Source: Planctomycetota bacterium (GTDB lineage: Bacteria; Planctomycetota; Planctomycetia; Pirellulales; S012-138). Taken from it: a DNA stretch of 5,875 bases. Position 1 is the stretch's first letter. Each line of letters starts with the position of its first letter. Of the stretch, positions 1 through 5,026 are shown piece after piece. Location of the stretch: positions 1 to 5,875 of the forward strand of contig JALSGI010000091.1 in assembly GCA_026982835.1 (NCBI GenBank). The letters run 5' to 3'. The notes beneath the pieces were generated by a model. It was not told the origin of the DNA, did no database searches, and saw only the letters and a program-made list of their open reading frames with translations. A program made the position numbers and the translations under genes.

Positions 1-71
1 CCTGCAAGGACTGGTCGAGCCGTAATCCCTCCAGGATCGGGTGCCGCTTTGTCCAGGAAACGGAGCTTCCC

Positions 72-1748
72 ATGACACATGCCCCCTTCGGCCCTCTTCA
101 GACGCTGCTGGAAAAGATCGGTCCTGCTTCCCGGCCCGTGCTGGTCGTCGGACTGGACGGCGGCACCTGGGACGTATTGGAGCCGCTGTGCCGCCAGGGG
201 GTGATGCCGCACTTGAGCGAGCTTTGCCGCCGGGGAGTTGCCGCCCCGCTCCGATCCACCACCCCTTGGCTCACCCCGGCCGCCTGGAGCACCTTCCTGA
301 CCGGACTGGAACCGCAGCAACACGGCATTTGGGATTTTTTCCGCCTGGAGCAAAAGCAGCAAACCCTGGTGCTCAACCGCAGCGAGCACATCCGGGGCGA
401 AACGCTGCTGGAGCGGTTCGAGCTAGAAGGCCGTGAAGCCGTTTCCATCGATCTGCCCATGACCTGGCCCCCGCCGGTCCCCGGAGCCTGGGTGCTAGGC
501 GGGTTCGACGCGCCCAACGCCTCTTCGGTGCTGGAGGCGGCGCCGCAATTCGCCGCGGCCTTGCAGCGGGCCGGGGTGCCGTGGTTGCCCCACCCCAGGC
601 TGGATCGCGTGCCGCAAACCCCCGATCAGTTGCAGGCCACCGTGGAAAGCTGCCGCCGCGTGATGGCCAACCGGGTGCAAGCGGCCCAAGTGGCCGACTC
701 GTGCCGGGACTGGCAACTGCTGATCGTCCAGTTCCAGGCACTGGATGGCTTTCAGCACCGCTGCTGGCACTTTATCGAGCAGGCCGTCCGGGAAGGGATT
801 GACAGCTCCCCGGAAGCGACTCTCTGCGGGCGATTCTTCCGCTACCTGGACGAACAACTGGGGCGGTTGCTCCAACTGGCCCAGCGACGCAACGCGGCCG
901 TGGTGCTGCTGAGCGACCACGGCTTCGGGCCCAACCGGGGGCGGCTCAACGTGCCCGGGCAGTTGTACCGCCTGGGCCTGCTACAGCCGGCAAGCGGCTG
1001 GGAACGGCTGCGATTTCGCTTGTCTCGTTGGGGCTGGAAAGTGCGCCGCTGGCAGCACAAGCGCCTGCGGCGGTGCAAAACGCGCACGCTGCCACGCCCC
1101 TTGCGGAGCCAGTTCGCCTGGGACTGGGGCCGTTCGCTGGTGTTCCCCCTGCACGGCGATCTTGGGGCCATGCTCTACCTGAACGACCGCCGGCGTTTCG
1201 ACTGGGGCAGGCCGCTTTCCCACTCCCAGCGACGCCGCCTGGTAGAAGAAACCATCCAAGGGCTTGCCGGATTCCGCTGCCCCCAAACCGGCGAGCTTCT
1301 TTGGCATGCGGTGCGGGACCTGGAGGAGCAATTCCAGGTGGACCCGGTGGAACGTGGCTGGCCCGACCTGGTGGCCGTGCCCGCCCCGGGCTGGAACACA
1401 CTCTCCACACGCTTCCCCTTCCGGGAGGCGACTTGTCCCGAAAACGACCTTCCCGGCACGCACTATCCGCAAGGGATGTTCGTCCTGGGAGGTGTGCCTG
1501 GGTTGGAAAATCGCGGGCAGTCCGGCTTGCGTACTGCGGGTTTGCGTAAGGGGCTTGCCCTGCGGGACGTGGCTTCTGTGGTGCTGGCCCTGGCCGGCCT
1601 GGAGATGATGCGGAAGCCCCGCCACCGTTCTTCGGCGTCGGCACCAGTGAAAAAACTCACCACACCGGTTCTTCCCGTGACGCGGCTCACCACCGAACAG
1701 CAAGAGCAGATCGAGCAGCGCCTGCGCAGCTTGGGCTACTTGGAATGA
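72..1748 (+). CDS. AlkP-superfamily phosphohydrolase/phosphomutase-like protein
   Basis: Predicted metal-dependent phosphoester hydrolase or mutase of the alkaline phosphatase superfamily (type I phosphodiesterase / COG3379-like), 558 aa. The N-terminus has the strand VLVVGLDGGTWD with the metal ligand Asp29. LTPAAWSTFLTG follows, with Thr68 at the position of the catalytic Thr/Ser. Further metal-site motifs are ALDGFQH (Asp225, His229), LLSDHGFGP (Asp282, His283) and GTHYPQG (His464). The full set suggests an active enzyme; its substrate cannot be read from sequence. A basic insert near residues 312-345 is rich in Arg, Lys and Trp. No signal peptide or membrane segment is evident, so it is probably cytoplasmic. 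The C-terminus ends in a short helix and LGYLE, a tail I associate with this family. ATG 72 is chosen because GGAG lies at 62-65, six bases upstream, although the frame stays open to the left edge. It converges on metF. Confidence 0.88.
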   Translation: MTHAPFGPLQTLLEKIGPASRPVLVVGLDGGTWDVLEPLCRQGVMPHLSELCRRGVAAPLRSTTPWLTPAAWSTFLTGLEPQQHGIWDFFRLEQKQQTLVLNRSEHIRGETLLERFELEGREAVSIDLPMTWPPPVPGAWVLGGFDAPNASSVLEAAPQFAAALQRAGVPWLPHPRLDRVPQTPDQLQATVESCRRVMANRVQAAQVADSCRDWQLLIVQFQALDGFQHRCWHFIEQAVREGIDSSPEATLCGRFFRYLDEQLGRLLQLAQRRNAAVVLLSDHGFGPNRGRLNVPGQLYRLGLLQPASGWERLRFRLSRWGWKVRRWQHKRLRRCKTRTLPRPLRSQFAWDWGRSLVFPLHGDLGAMLYLNDRRRFDWGRPLSHSQRRRLVEETIQGLAGFRCPQTGELLWHAVRDLEEQFQVDPVERGWPDLVAVPAPGWNTLSTRFPFREATCPENDLPGTHYPQGMFVLGGVPGLENRGQSGLRTAGLRKGLALRDVASVVLALAGLEMMRKPRHRSSASAPVKKLTTPVLPVTRLTTEQQEQIEQRLRSLGYLE

Positions 1749-1852
1749 GCCAGCGGCTCGCCCCAAGCCTCCCCGCACGGACGTGCGAGGCTCTGTGTCC
1801 CTCCAAGCCTCCACGCCCTCCGGGAGCTGAAGCTCCCGGCTCGCTGTGACGA

Positions 1853-1876
1853 GCAAGAATCGACGCTCGTTCTTGC
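1853..1876. repeat. Spacer repeat S1, imperfect hairpin between palindromes
   Basis: GCAAGAA and TTCTTGC form a 7-bp inverted repeat around TCGACGCTCG. Related copies lie at 1966-1989, 2082-2103, 3381-3402 (reverse strand) and a more diverged one at 3524-3545. Each sits next to a 20-nt palindrome, usually just after its GGCTCGC flank, so this spacer appears to be part of the repeated unit and not random sequence. Confidence 0.7.
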
Positions 1877-1964
1877 TTCGGCGAGCCCCCGGCTTTAGCC
1901 GGGGGAGAGCCAAGAAAAACGCATGGCGATCTTCTCCGCCGACTGAAGTCGGCGGCTCGCCGGT

Positions 1965-2042
1965 TGCAAGAATAGACGTTTGTGCTTGCTCTGGTGCGGA
2001 AGCACCAAGCGCAAGCCGCAGGGCGCACGCCGCAAGCCGATA
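1965..2042. repeat. Direct repeat unit, copy A
   Basis: First of two similar units. In order it carries TGCAAG, the spacer-repeat core GACGTTTGT, a small GGTGC/GCACC hairpin, GCGCAAG, a GC-rich stretch and CGCAAGCCGAT. Copy B at 2081-2148 has the same order with small substitutions and indels. The 20-nt palindrome at 2051-2070 lies between them, so palindrome plus unit seems to have been duplicated together. Confidence 0.75.
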
Positions 2043-2080
2043 CTGTTTCTCCCCCCGCTTACGCGGGGGGCTCTTGGTTG

Positions 2081-2148
2081 TGCAAGTTGACGTTTGTTCT
2101 TGCCCCGGTGCGAAAGCACCAGCGCAAGTCGCATGCCGCAAGCCGATT
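2081..2148. repeat. Direct repeat unit, copy B
   Basis: Second copy of the unit at 1965-2042, about 10 nt shorter. Shared words include TGCAAG, GACGTTTGTTCTTGC (G for T in copy A), GGTGCGAAAGCACC (GGAA loop in copy A), GCGCAAG and GCCGCAAGCCGAT. The small hairpin keeps both arms unchanged while its tetraloop differs. Confidence 0.75.
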
Positions 2149-2192
2149 CCCGCCCGAAGCGGAAGCTCCCAGTGGCTGCGGCCCTGCCGCCT

Positions 2193-2212
2193 CCCCGCAC
2201 GGACGTGCGGGG
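2193..2212. repeat. Palindrome directly abutting the metF stop codon
   Basis: Perfect 8-bp arms CCCCGCAC/GTGCGGGG around loop GGAC. Its edge is the base next to the metF TAG (2213-2215 on the reverse strand), leaving zero spacing. The hairpin is therefore the first thing in the metF 3' UTR. It has no following T-run, so it is more likely an RNA-end stabiliser or an inserted element than a classical terminator. Confidence 0.75.
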
Positions 2213-3106
2213 CTAAGGCGATGGTTTTGCGCCTGCTCGGGGCAGCTTCACCTGGGACAAGATGGCCGAAGTCGCCTCGGAACGGTTGAGCACGTAAAAG
2301 TGCAGCCCCGGCACGCCCTGGTCCACCAGCTCCTGCACCTGCCGTGCGGCGAACTCCACGCCCAGGCGGAACTGCTCCGGCGAGCCGTCCTCGTAGCGGC
2401 CCATCTGCTCGATCAGCTCTTGTGGCAGCTTGGCCCCGCACAGCGAAGTGATCCGCTTCACCTGGGCCAGGTTGAGAATGGGCAGCAGCCCCGGCACGAT
2501 GGGCACGCGCACGCCCACCTCCCCGGCTCGCTGGCGGAAGCGGAAAAAGTCCTGGTTGTCGTAAAACAGTTGGGTAATTACCACGTCGGCCCCGGCTTGC
2601 ACCTTGCGGAGCAGGTTTTGCAGGTCCGCCTCGGGGCTGGGGGCCTCCTGGTGGGTTTCCGGGTATCCGGCCACGGCCACGCCGAACTGGGGAAACTCGC
2701 GGCGGATCAGCTCCACCAGCTCGTTGGCGTAGCGCAGCCCGCCGGGCACGGGGCGGAAGTCCTGCTGGTCCCGCGGCGGATCGCCCCGCAAGGCCACGAT
2801 GTTCTCGATGCCCCGCTCCCACGCTTCCCGCAAGAAAGAACGCAACTGCTCCACCGTGGAACCTACCAGCGTCAGATGCGCCGCCACCGACACCCCGAAA
2901 CGGCGATGCACCCGCTGGGCCACCTCAAGCGTGCGATCGCGCGTGGAGCCCCCTGCCCCGTAGGTGCAGGTGACGATATCCGGGGCGAAGTCCATCAGGC
3001 GCTGGACGTGCCGCATCAGGGCGTCCATTCCCTTGGGCGTCTTGGGCGGGAACAGCTCCATCGACAGCCCGAACCGCCCCGGGGCGTAGCAGTCGGCAAA
3101 CTTCAT
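2213..3106 (-). CDS. metF: Methylenetetrahydrofolate reductase
   Basis: FAD-dependent cytosolic enzyme that reduces 5,10-methylene-THF to 5-methyl-THF, the methyl donor for methionine synthesis. It has 297 aa, the usual single-domain bacterial length (E. coli MetF is 296). The TIM-barrel motifs appear in order: SMELFPPKTP (Glu17, matching the catalytic Glu of E. coli MetF), TCTYGAGGSTRDRT near 46-59, HLTLVGST, ALRGDPP (Asp109, flavin-contact position), AGYPETHQEA near 146-155, ITQLFYDN (Gln179, folate-contact position), VPGLLPI and a terminal LHFYVLNRS. All key residues are present. ATG at 3106 fits the family N-terminus; the ribosome site is weak, with AGGA about 12 nt upstream. It lies 555 nt downstream of smpB in the same direction, with a repeat cluster between them, so it probably has its own promoter. 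No SAM or cobalamin riboswitch could be recognised upstream. Confidence 0.96.
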   Translation of the reverse strand: MKFADCYAPGRFGLSMELFPPKTPKGMDALMRHVQRLMDFAPDIVTCTYGAGGSTRDRTLEVAQRVHRRFGVSVAAHLTLVGSTVEQLRSFLREAWERGIENIVALRGDPPRDQQDFRPVPGGLRYANELVELIRREFPQFGVAVAGYPETHQEAPSPEADLQNLLRKVQAGADVVITQLFYDNQDFFRFRQRAGEVGVRVPIVPGLLPILNLAQVKRITSLCGAKLPQELIEQMGRYEDGSPEQFRLGVEFAARQVQELVDQGVPGLHFYVLNRSEATSAILSQVKLPRAGAKPSP

Positions 3107-3189
3107 GCTGGAACAGGTTCCTGGTGGGCAAAATGAGCGTTCTTTCCGGCCAGCGTGGATTTCCAGTGTGCGGCAGATGCACGTGTTCG

Positions 3190-3243
3190 TCCAGACGGAA
3201 TCGGTCGGCGGGCGTTTTCAGCTTGCGGCGTGTGTCGTCTGGA
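3190..3243. repeat. Inverted repeat in the metF upstream region
   Basis: TCCAGACG at 3190-3197 and CGTCTGGA at 3236-3243 are perfect 8-nt inverted arms about 38 nt apart. They lie 84-137 nt upstream of the metF start on its strand. This could be a leader stem or chance; the long loop makes it weak. Confidence 0.35.
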
Positions 3244-3274
3244 AGTCATGGGCGAGCCGCCGACTTTAGTCGGA

Positions 3275-3306
3275 GGGCTTGGAGGCGTGGAGGCTTGGGG
3301 GCTTGG
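3275..3306. repeat. 8-bp tandem repeat, about four copies of RGGCTTGG
   Basis: Four consecutive units read GGGCTTGG, AGGCGTGG, AGGCTTGG and GGGCTTGG. The array starts inside the second arm of the palindrome at 3257-3276 and runs toward the next one. The reverse complement of about two units occurs at 1802-1819 in the left cluster, so the tract is part of the shared element sequence. Confidence 0.75.
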
Positions 3307-3380
3307 AGGAATACGGAGCCCCGCACGTCAGTGCGGGGAGAATCGGCGTGCGGGGTGCGCCGGAGCTTCCGCTCCGGAGT

Positions 3381-3402
3381 GAGAACAAACGCTAATTCTT
3401 GC
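3381..3402 (-). repeat. Spacer repeat S4, reverse orientation
   Basis: Read on the reverse strand it begins GCAAGAAT, continues with GCGTTTGTTC, and matches the spacer repeats at 1853, 1966 and 2082. It sits beside the palindrome at 3413-3432 with the same adjoining GGCTCGCCG flank as the left-cluster copy at 1936-1955. Confidence 0.65.
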
Positions 3403-3628
3403 AAACGGCGAGCCGCCGACTTTAGTCGGCGGAGAATAGCGAGCCGCCAGCTTCAGCTGGCGGAGAAAAACAACCGAATGCGTTTCTTCGGCTCTCCCCG
3501 GACTGAAGTCCGGGGCTCGCCGGACAAAAATCGACTCTTTTTTGCTCTGAAACGCTCCGTCTTAAGCTTGCACGCTAAACACGTACTACGCCCACGGCTC
3601 GCGGCTGCAAGAACGATCGCCAGCGGCC

Positions 3629-3657
3629 AAAAACCACCGCGCGCTGTGGCTCGCGGT
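3629..3657 (-). terminator. Possible intrinsic terminator of smpB
   Basis: On the reverse strand, directly after the smpB stop, ACCGCG (3657-3652) pairs with CGCGGT (3641-3636) around a 10-nt loop. GG and then five T (3633-3629) follow. The stem is short and the T-run modest, so this is a candidate only. Its position four nt after the stop codon is what supports it. Confidence 0.4.
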
Positions 3658-3661
3658 CTGC

Positions 3662-4162
3662 TCACCGCCGCCGGTGCAGCAGGCGGAGCATCTCGCGTTG
3701 GCTTTCGCGGCGTTTCATCGCTTCGCGCTTGTCGAAGACGCGCTTGCCGCGGCACAGGGCCAGTTGCACCTTGGCCAGCCCGCGCTGATTGAAATAAATC
3801 TTCAGCGGCACCAGCGTCAGCCCCTTTTCGGCAGCCTGGGCGGCGAACTTGCGGATTTCTCGGCGGTGCAGCAGCAACTTGCGCGGACGGCGGCGCTCAT
3901 GGTTGAACTGGTTGGCGTGCTTGTATTCGGCGATGTCGCAGTTGAGCAACCACACCTCGCCGTTTTTCACCTTGGCATAGGCCTCGTTGAGCGACACCCG
4001 CCCTTCGCGGAGGCTTTTGACTTCGCTCCCCACCAGGGCGATGCCGCACTCCAGCGTGTCCAGGATTTCGTACTCGTAGCGCGCTTTGCGATTCTCGGCC
4101 ACCACCCGGCGAAACGGTCCGGTTGCCTTGGGCTTTTTCTTCTTGTTCTTCTTGGCTGCCAT
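3662..4162 (-). CDS. smpB: SsrA (tmRNA)-binding protein SmpB
   Basis: Small RNA-binding protein that delivers tmRNA to stalled ribosomes for trans-translation, acting in the cytoplasm with tmRNA and EF-Tu. It has 166 aa, close to the usual 150-165. The OB-fold motifs are clear: ENRKARYEYEILDTLECGI (23-41), VGSEVKSLREGRVSLNEAY (44-62), HANQFNHERRRPRKLLLH (82-99), GLTLVPLKIYFNQRGLAKV (114-132) and LCRGKRVFDKREAMKRR (136-152). The basic tail ending LLHRRR is the segment that in studied SmpB enters the mRNA channel. An N-terminal Lys-rich patch (KKNKKKK) precedes the fold. ATG 4162 is chosen over upstream in-frame starts because the fold begins soon after it and GGAAAG lies about seven nt upstream; the upstream frame extends into lipB. 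No tmRNA gene is visible in the window. Confidence 0.96.
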   Translation of the reverse strand: MAAKKNKKKKPKATGPFRRVVAENRKARYEYEILDTLECGIALVGSEVKSLREGRVSLNEAYAKVKNGEVWLLNCDIAEYKHANQFNHERRRPRKLLLHRREIRKFAAQAAEKGLTLVPLKIYFNQRGLAKVQLALCRGKRVFDKREAMKRRESQREMLRLLHRRR

Positions 4163-4215
4163 CGTTTCGCTTTCCGGGGGGCCGTCTCCCGTCCCGGCGT
4201 GGCTTGGGGTAAAAT

Positions 4216-4225
4216 CCACCGGTGG
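4216..4225. promoter_or_regulatory. Perfect 10-bp palindrome in the smpB-lipB divergent gap
   Basis: CCACCGGTGG is perfectly self-complementary with no loop, so it would act as a DNA site and not as an RNA hairpin. It follows a TAAAAT sequence (4210-4215) that could be a -10 box for lipB, though no good -35 was found. It could be an operator, or chance in GC-rich DNA. Confidence 0.3.
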
Positions 4226-4227
4226 CA

Positions 4228-4255
4228 ACAAGCCCGCAGGGGGCTTGTGTTTTTT
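4228..4255 (+). terminator. Intrinsic-terminator-like hairpin upstream of lipB
   Basis: ACAAGCCC (4228-4235) pairs perfectly with GGGCTTGT (4241-4248) around loop GCAGG. G and then six T (4250-4255) follow. This is a textbook Rho-independent terminator for rightward transcription. It is oddly placed, because no rightward gene ends here: smpB starts leftward at 4162 and lipB starts rightward at 4295. It could be an attenuator in the lipB leader, the end of a small or antisense RNA, or a block to transcription entering from the left. Confidence 0.65.
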
Positions 4256-4279
4256 ATCCCTGCACCCCGCCCAAGGCAA
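4251..4279 (-). promoter_or_regulatory. Weak sigma-70-like promoter candidate for smpB
   Basis: On the reverse strand TTGCCT (4279-4274) is followed after 17 nt by TAAAAA (4256-4251), each matching the consensus at four of six bases. It would give a leader of roughly 80 nt before the smpB ATG. The A/T block is the same one that forms the T-run of the opposite-strand terminator, so it may be AT-rich for that reason alone. Confidence 0.25.
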
Positions 4280-4294
4280 GGCGCGGCAAGTCCG

Positions 4295-5026
4295 ATGCAC
4301 GGCCCCGGCACATCCCAGCGCACGGGCAACTCGGCGGAGCTGTTTCTCATGGGCTGCGTGCCCTTTGAGGAGGCCCTGGCGCTGCAGGCCCGGCTGGTCT
4401 ATGAAGCCACCGACCGCGACGACGGCCAGGTGTGGGTGCTGCTGTGCGAGCACCCGCCGCTAGTGAGCGTGGGCCGACGCGGCTCCTACGCCCACGTGTA
4501 CCTGGACCCCGAAGAACTCCGCGCCCGGCAGCTGGAACTGCGTTACGTGCAGCACGGGGGGCCTGCCTTGGTGCACGGGCCGGGGCAGCTGGCCGTCTAT
4601 GCCATCGTGCCGCTTTGGTGGTACGGGATGAGCGTCGGCGAGCACCTGCGGCGGCTGGAAGGAGCCCTGGCCCAGGCGATCCGCAGCCTGGGCGTCCCCG
4701 TGCAAACGCGCCCGGGACACTTTGGGCTTTGGGCTCGCACGGGCCAGGTGGCCCACCTGGCCGTGGCCGTACGGGACTGGACCACGTACTTCGGGGCCTA
4801 CATCCATGTTTCGCCCAACCCTGCGTTGCAGAAACGGGTGCTGAGCGACCCGGAATACCGCACCCCGGCTAGCTCCTTGCTTGCCAATCGCCGCCAGGGG
4901 ATCAAGATGACCCGCGTGAGGCAAACCGTGGTGGAACACCTGGCCGCCGCCTGGCCTTGCCGGCGGCATCATATTTATACCCACCCGCCGATCCTCCCTG
5001 GAGGAAATCGCCGTGAAAGCGCCTAA
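4295..5026 (+). CDS. lipB: LipB-like octanoyltransferase homologue lacking the Lys/Cys dyad
   Basis: Homologue of octanoyl-[ACP]:protein N-octanoyltransferase, which moves octanoate from ACP to lipoyl-domain lysines before LipA acts; 243 aa, within the family's usual range. FEEALALQARLV near the N-terminus and VHGPGQLAVYAIVPLWW (His94) match the fold. The canonical arginine before GG is His87. The motif usually written KIAAIG reads QVAHLA, so the catalytic Lys becomes Gln151. The later YHG/MHG reads YFG (Phe166). The region that should hold PCG reads LSDPEYRTPASSL without cysteine. The only cysteines are 21, 51 and 222. The frame is continuous, so this is not a frameshift. Activity is therefore uncertain. 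ATG 4295 keeps the first strand; ATG 4349, with GGAG at 4336-4339, is an alternative but would trim it. It overlaps lipA by 14 nt, indicating an operon. Confidence 0.85.
   Translation: MHGPGTSQRTGNSAELFLMGCVPFEEALALQARLVYEATDRDDGQVWVLLCEHPPLVSVGRRGSYAHVYLDPEELRARQLELRYVQHGGPALVHGPGQLAVYAIVPLWWYGMSVGEHLRRLEGALAQAIRSLGVPVQTRPGHFGLWARTGQVAHLAVAVRDWTTYFGAYIHVSPNPALQKRVLSDPEYRTPASSLLANRRQGIKMTRVRQTVVEHLAAAWPCRRHHIYTHPPILPGGNRRESA
5000..5006 (+). promoter_or_regulatory. Ribosome-binding site that fixes the lipA GTG start
   Basis: GGAGGAA lies inside the lipB coding end, six nt before GTG 5013. It is the strongest Shine-Dalgarno sequence I saw in the window. It supports the GTG start and coupled translation of lipB and lipA. 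Confidence 0.7.

Larger units (their letters stand above)
1749..2212. repeat. Left cluster of REP-like palindromes between the AlkP-like gene and metF
   Basis: This gap has no supportable gene. It holds six clear 20-nt hairpins and one eroded copy. Each clear copy has 8-nt arms around a 4-nt loop. Positions, orientation and first arm: 1771-1790 (-, CCCCGCAC, one C/A mismatch), 1820-1839 (-, CCGGGAGC), 1886-1905 (+, CCCCCGGC), 1936-1955 (-, CCGCCGAC), 2051-2070 (-, CCCCCCGC) and 2193-2212 (-, CCCCGCAC). An eroded copy with GGAA loop lies at 2153-2172. Orientation is defined by a GAG flank left of the first arm and AG(A/G) right of the second. Two smaller hairpins, arm GGTGC and loop GGAA or GAAA, lie at 1993-2006 and 2107-2120. 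No T-run follows the hairpins, so they do not look like classical intrinsic terminators, but they could protect the 3' ends of the converging transcripts. The family resembles REP/BIME elements; no transposase is present. Confidence 0.85.
3107..3661. repeat. Right cluster of REP-like palindromes between metF and smpB
   Basis: Gene-free gap with six clear hairpins of the same family as the left cluster. Positions, orientation and first arm: 3257-3276 (+, CCGCCGAC, one G/A mismatch), 3319-3338 (+, CCCCGCAC), 3360-3377 (+, CCGGAGC, 7-nt arms), 3413-3432 (+, CCGCCGAC), 3444-3463 (+, CCGCCAGC) and 3496-3515 (-, CCCCGGAC). Loops in the + orientation are TTTA, GTCA, TTCC, TTTA and TTCA; the last copy reads TTCA on its own strand. 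Five of six point +, opposite to most of the left cluster. The stretch from 3107 to about 3250 has no palindromes of this family and is where a metF promoter would be expected. I could not identify one with confidence. The stretch 3546-3628 shows nothing recognisable. Confidence 0.85.

Noticed and set aside
1..25. Possible end of an upstream gene, reading LQGLVEP and stop at 23-25
   Set aside because: Seven codons are too few to judge. Another frame is also open, so it was not annotated.
981..2822. A 613-codon open frame on the reverse strand crossing the AlkP-like gene, the repeat gap and metF
   Set aside because: It lies antisense to two well-supported genes, shows no family motif, and is rich in Arg, Gly and Pro as expected for shadow frames in GC-rich DNA.
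1982..3136. A 384-codon + strand frame antisense to metF
   Set aside because: metF is certain on the other strand. The translation is low-complexity, and its beginning is translated palindrome sequence.
1749..3661. CRISPR array
   Set aside because: Repeats have differing arm sequences, mixed orientations and irregular spacing, and the spacers themselves repeat. No cas gene is present.
1749..3661. Insertion sequence or composite transposon around metF
   Set aside because: No transposase frame is present, and the hairpins are far too short and variable to be IS ends.
3124..3792. A 222-codon + strand frame across the right repeat cluster
   Set aside because: Its protein consists of translated hairpins (repeats such as ADFSRR and TSVRG) and then antisense smpB, so it is not a gene.
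4163..4294. tmRNA gene beside smpB
   Set aside because: The gap is only 132 nt and lacks a tRNA-Ala-like acceptor end or a tag reading frame.
4680..4900. Frameshift in lipB hiding the catalytic residues
   Set aside because: The frame aligns continuously with family landmarks on both sides of the changed positions, from GLW through SPNPALQ to the C-terminal helix, so the substitutions are not explained by a shift.
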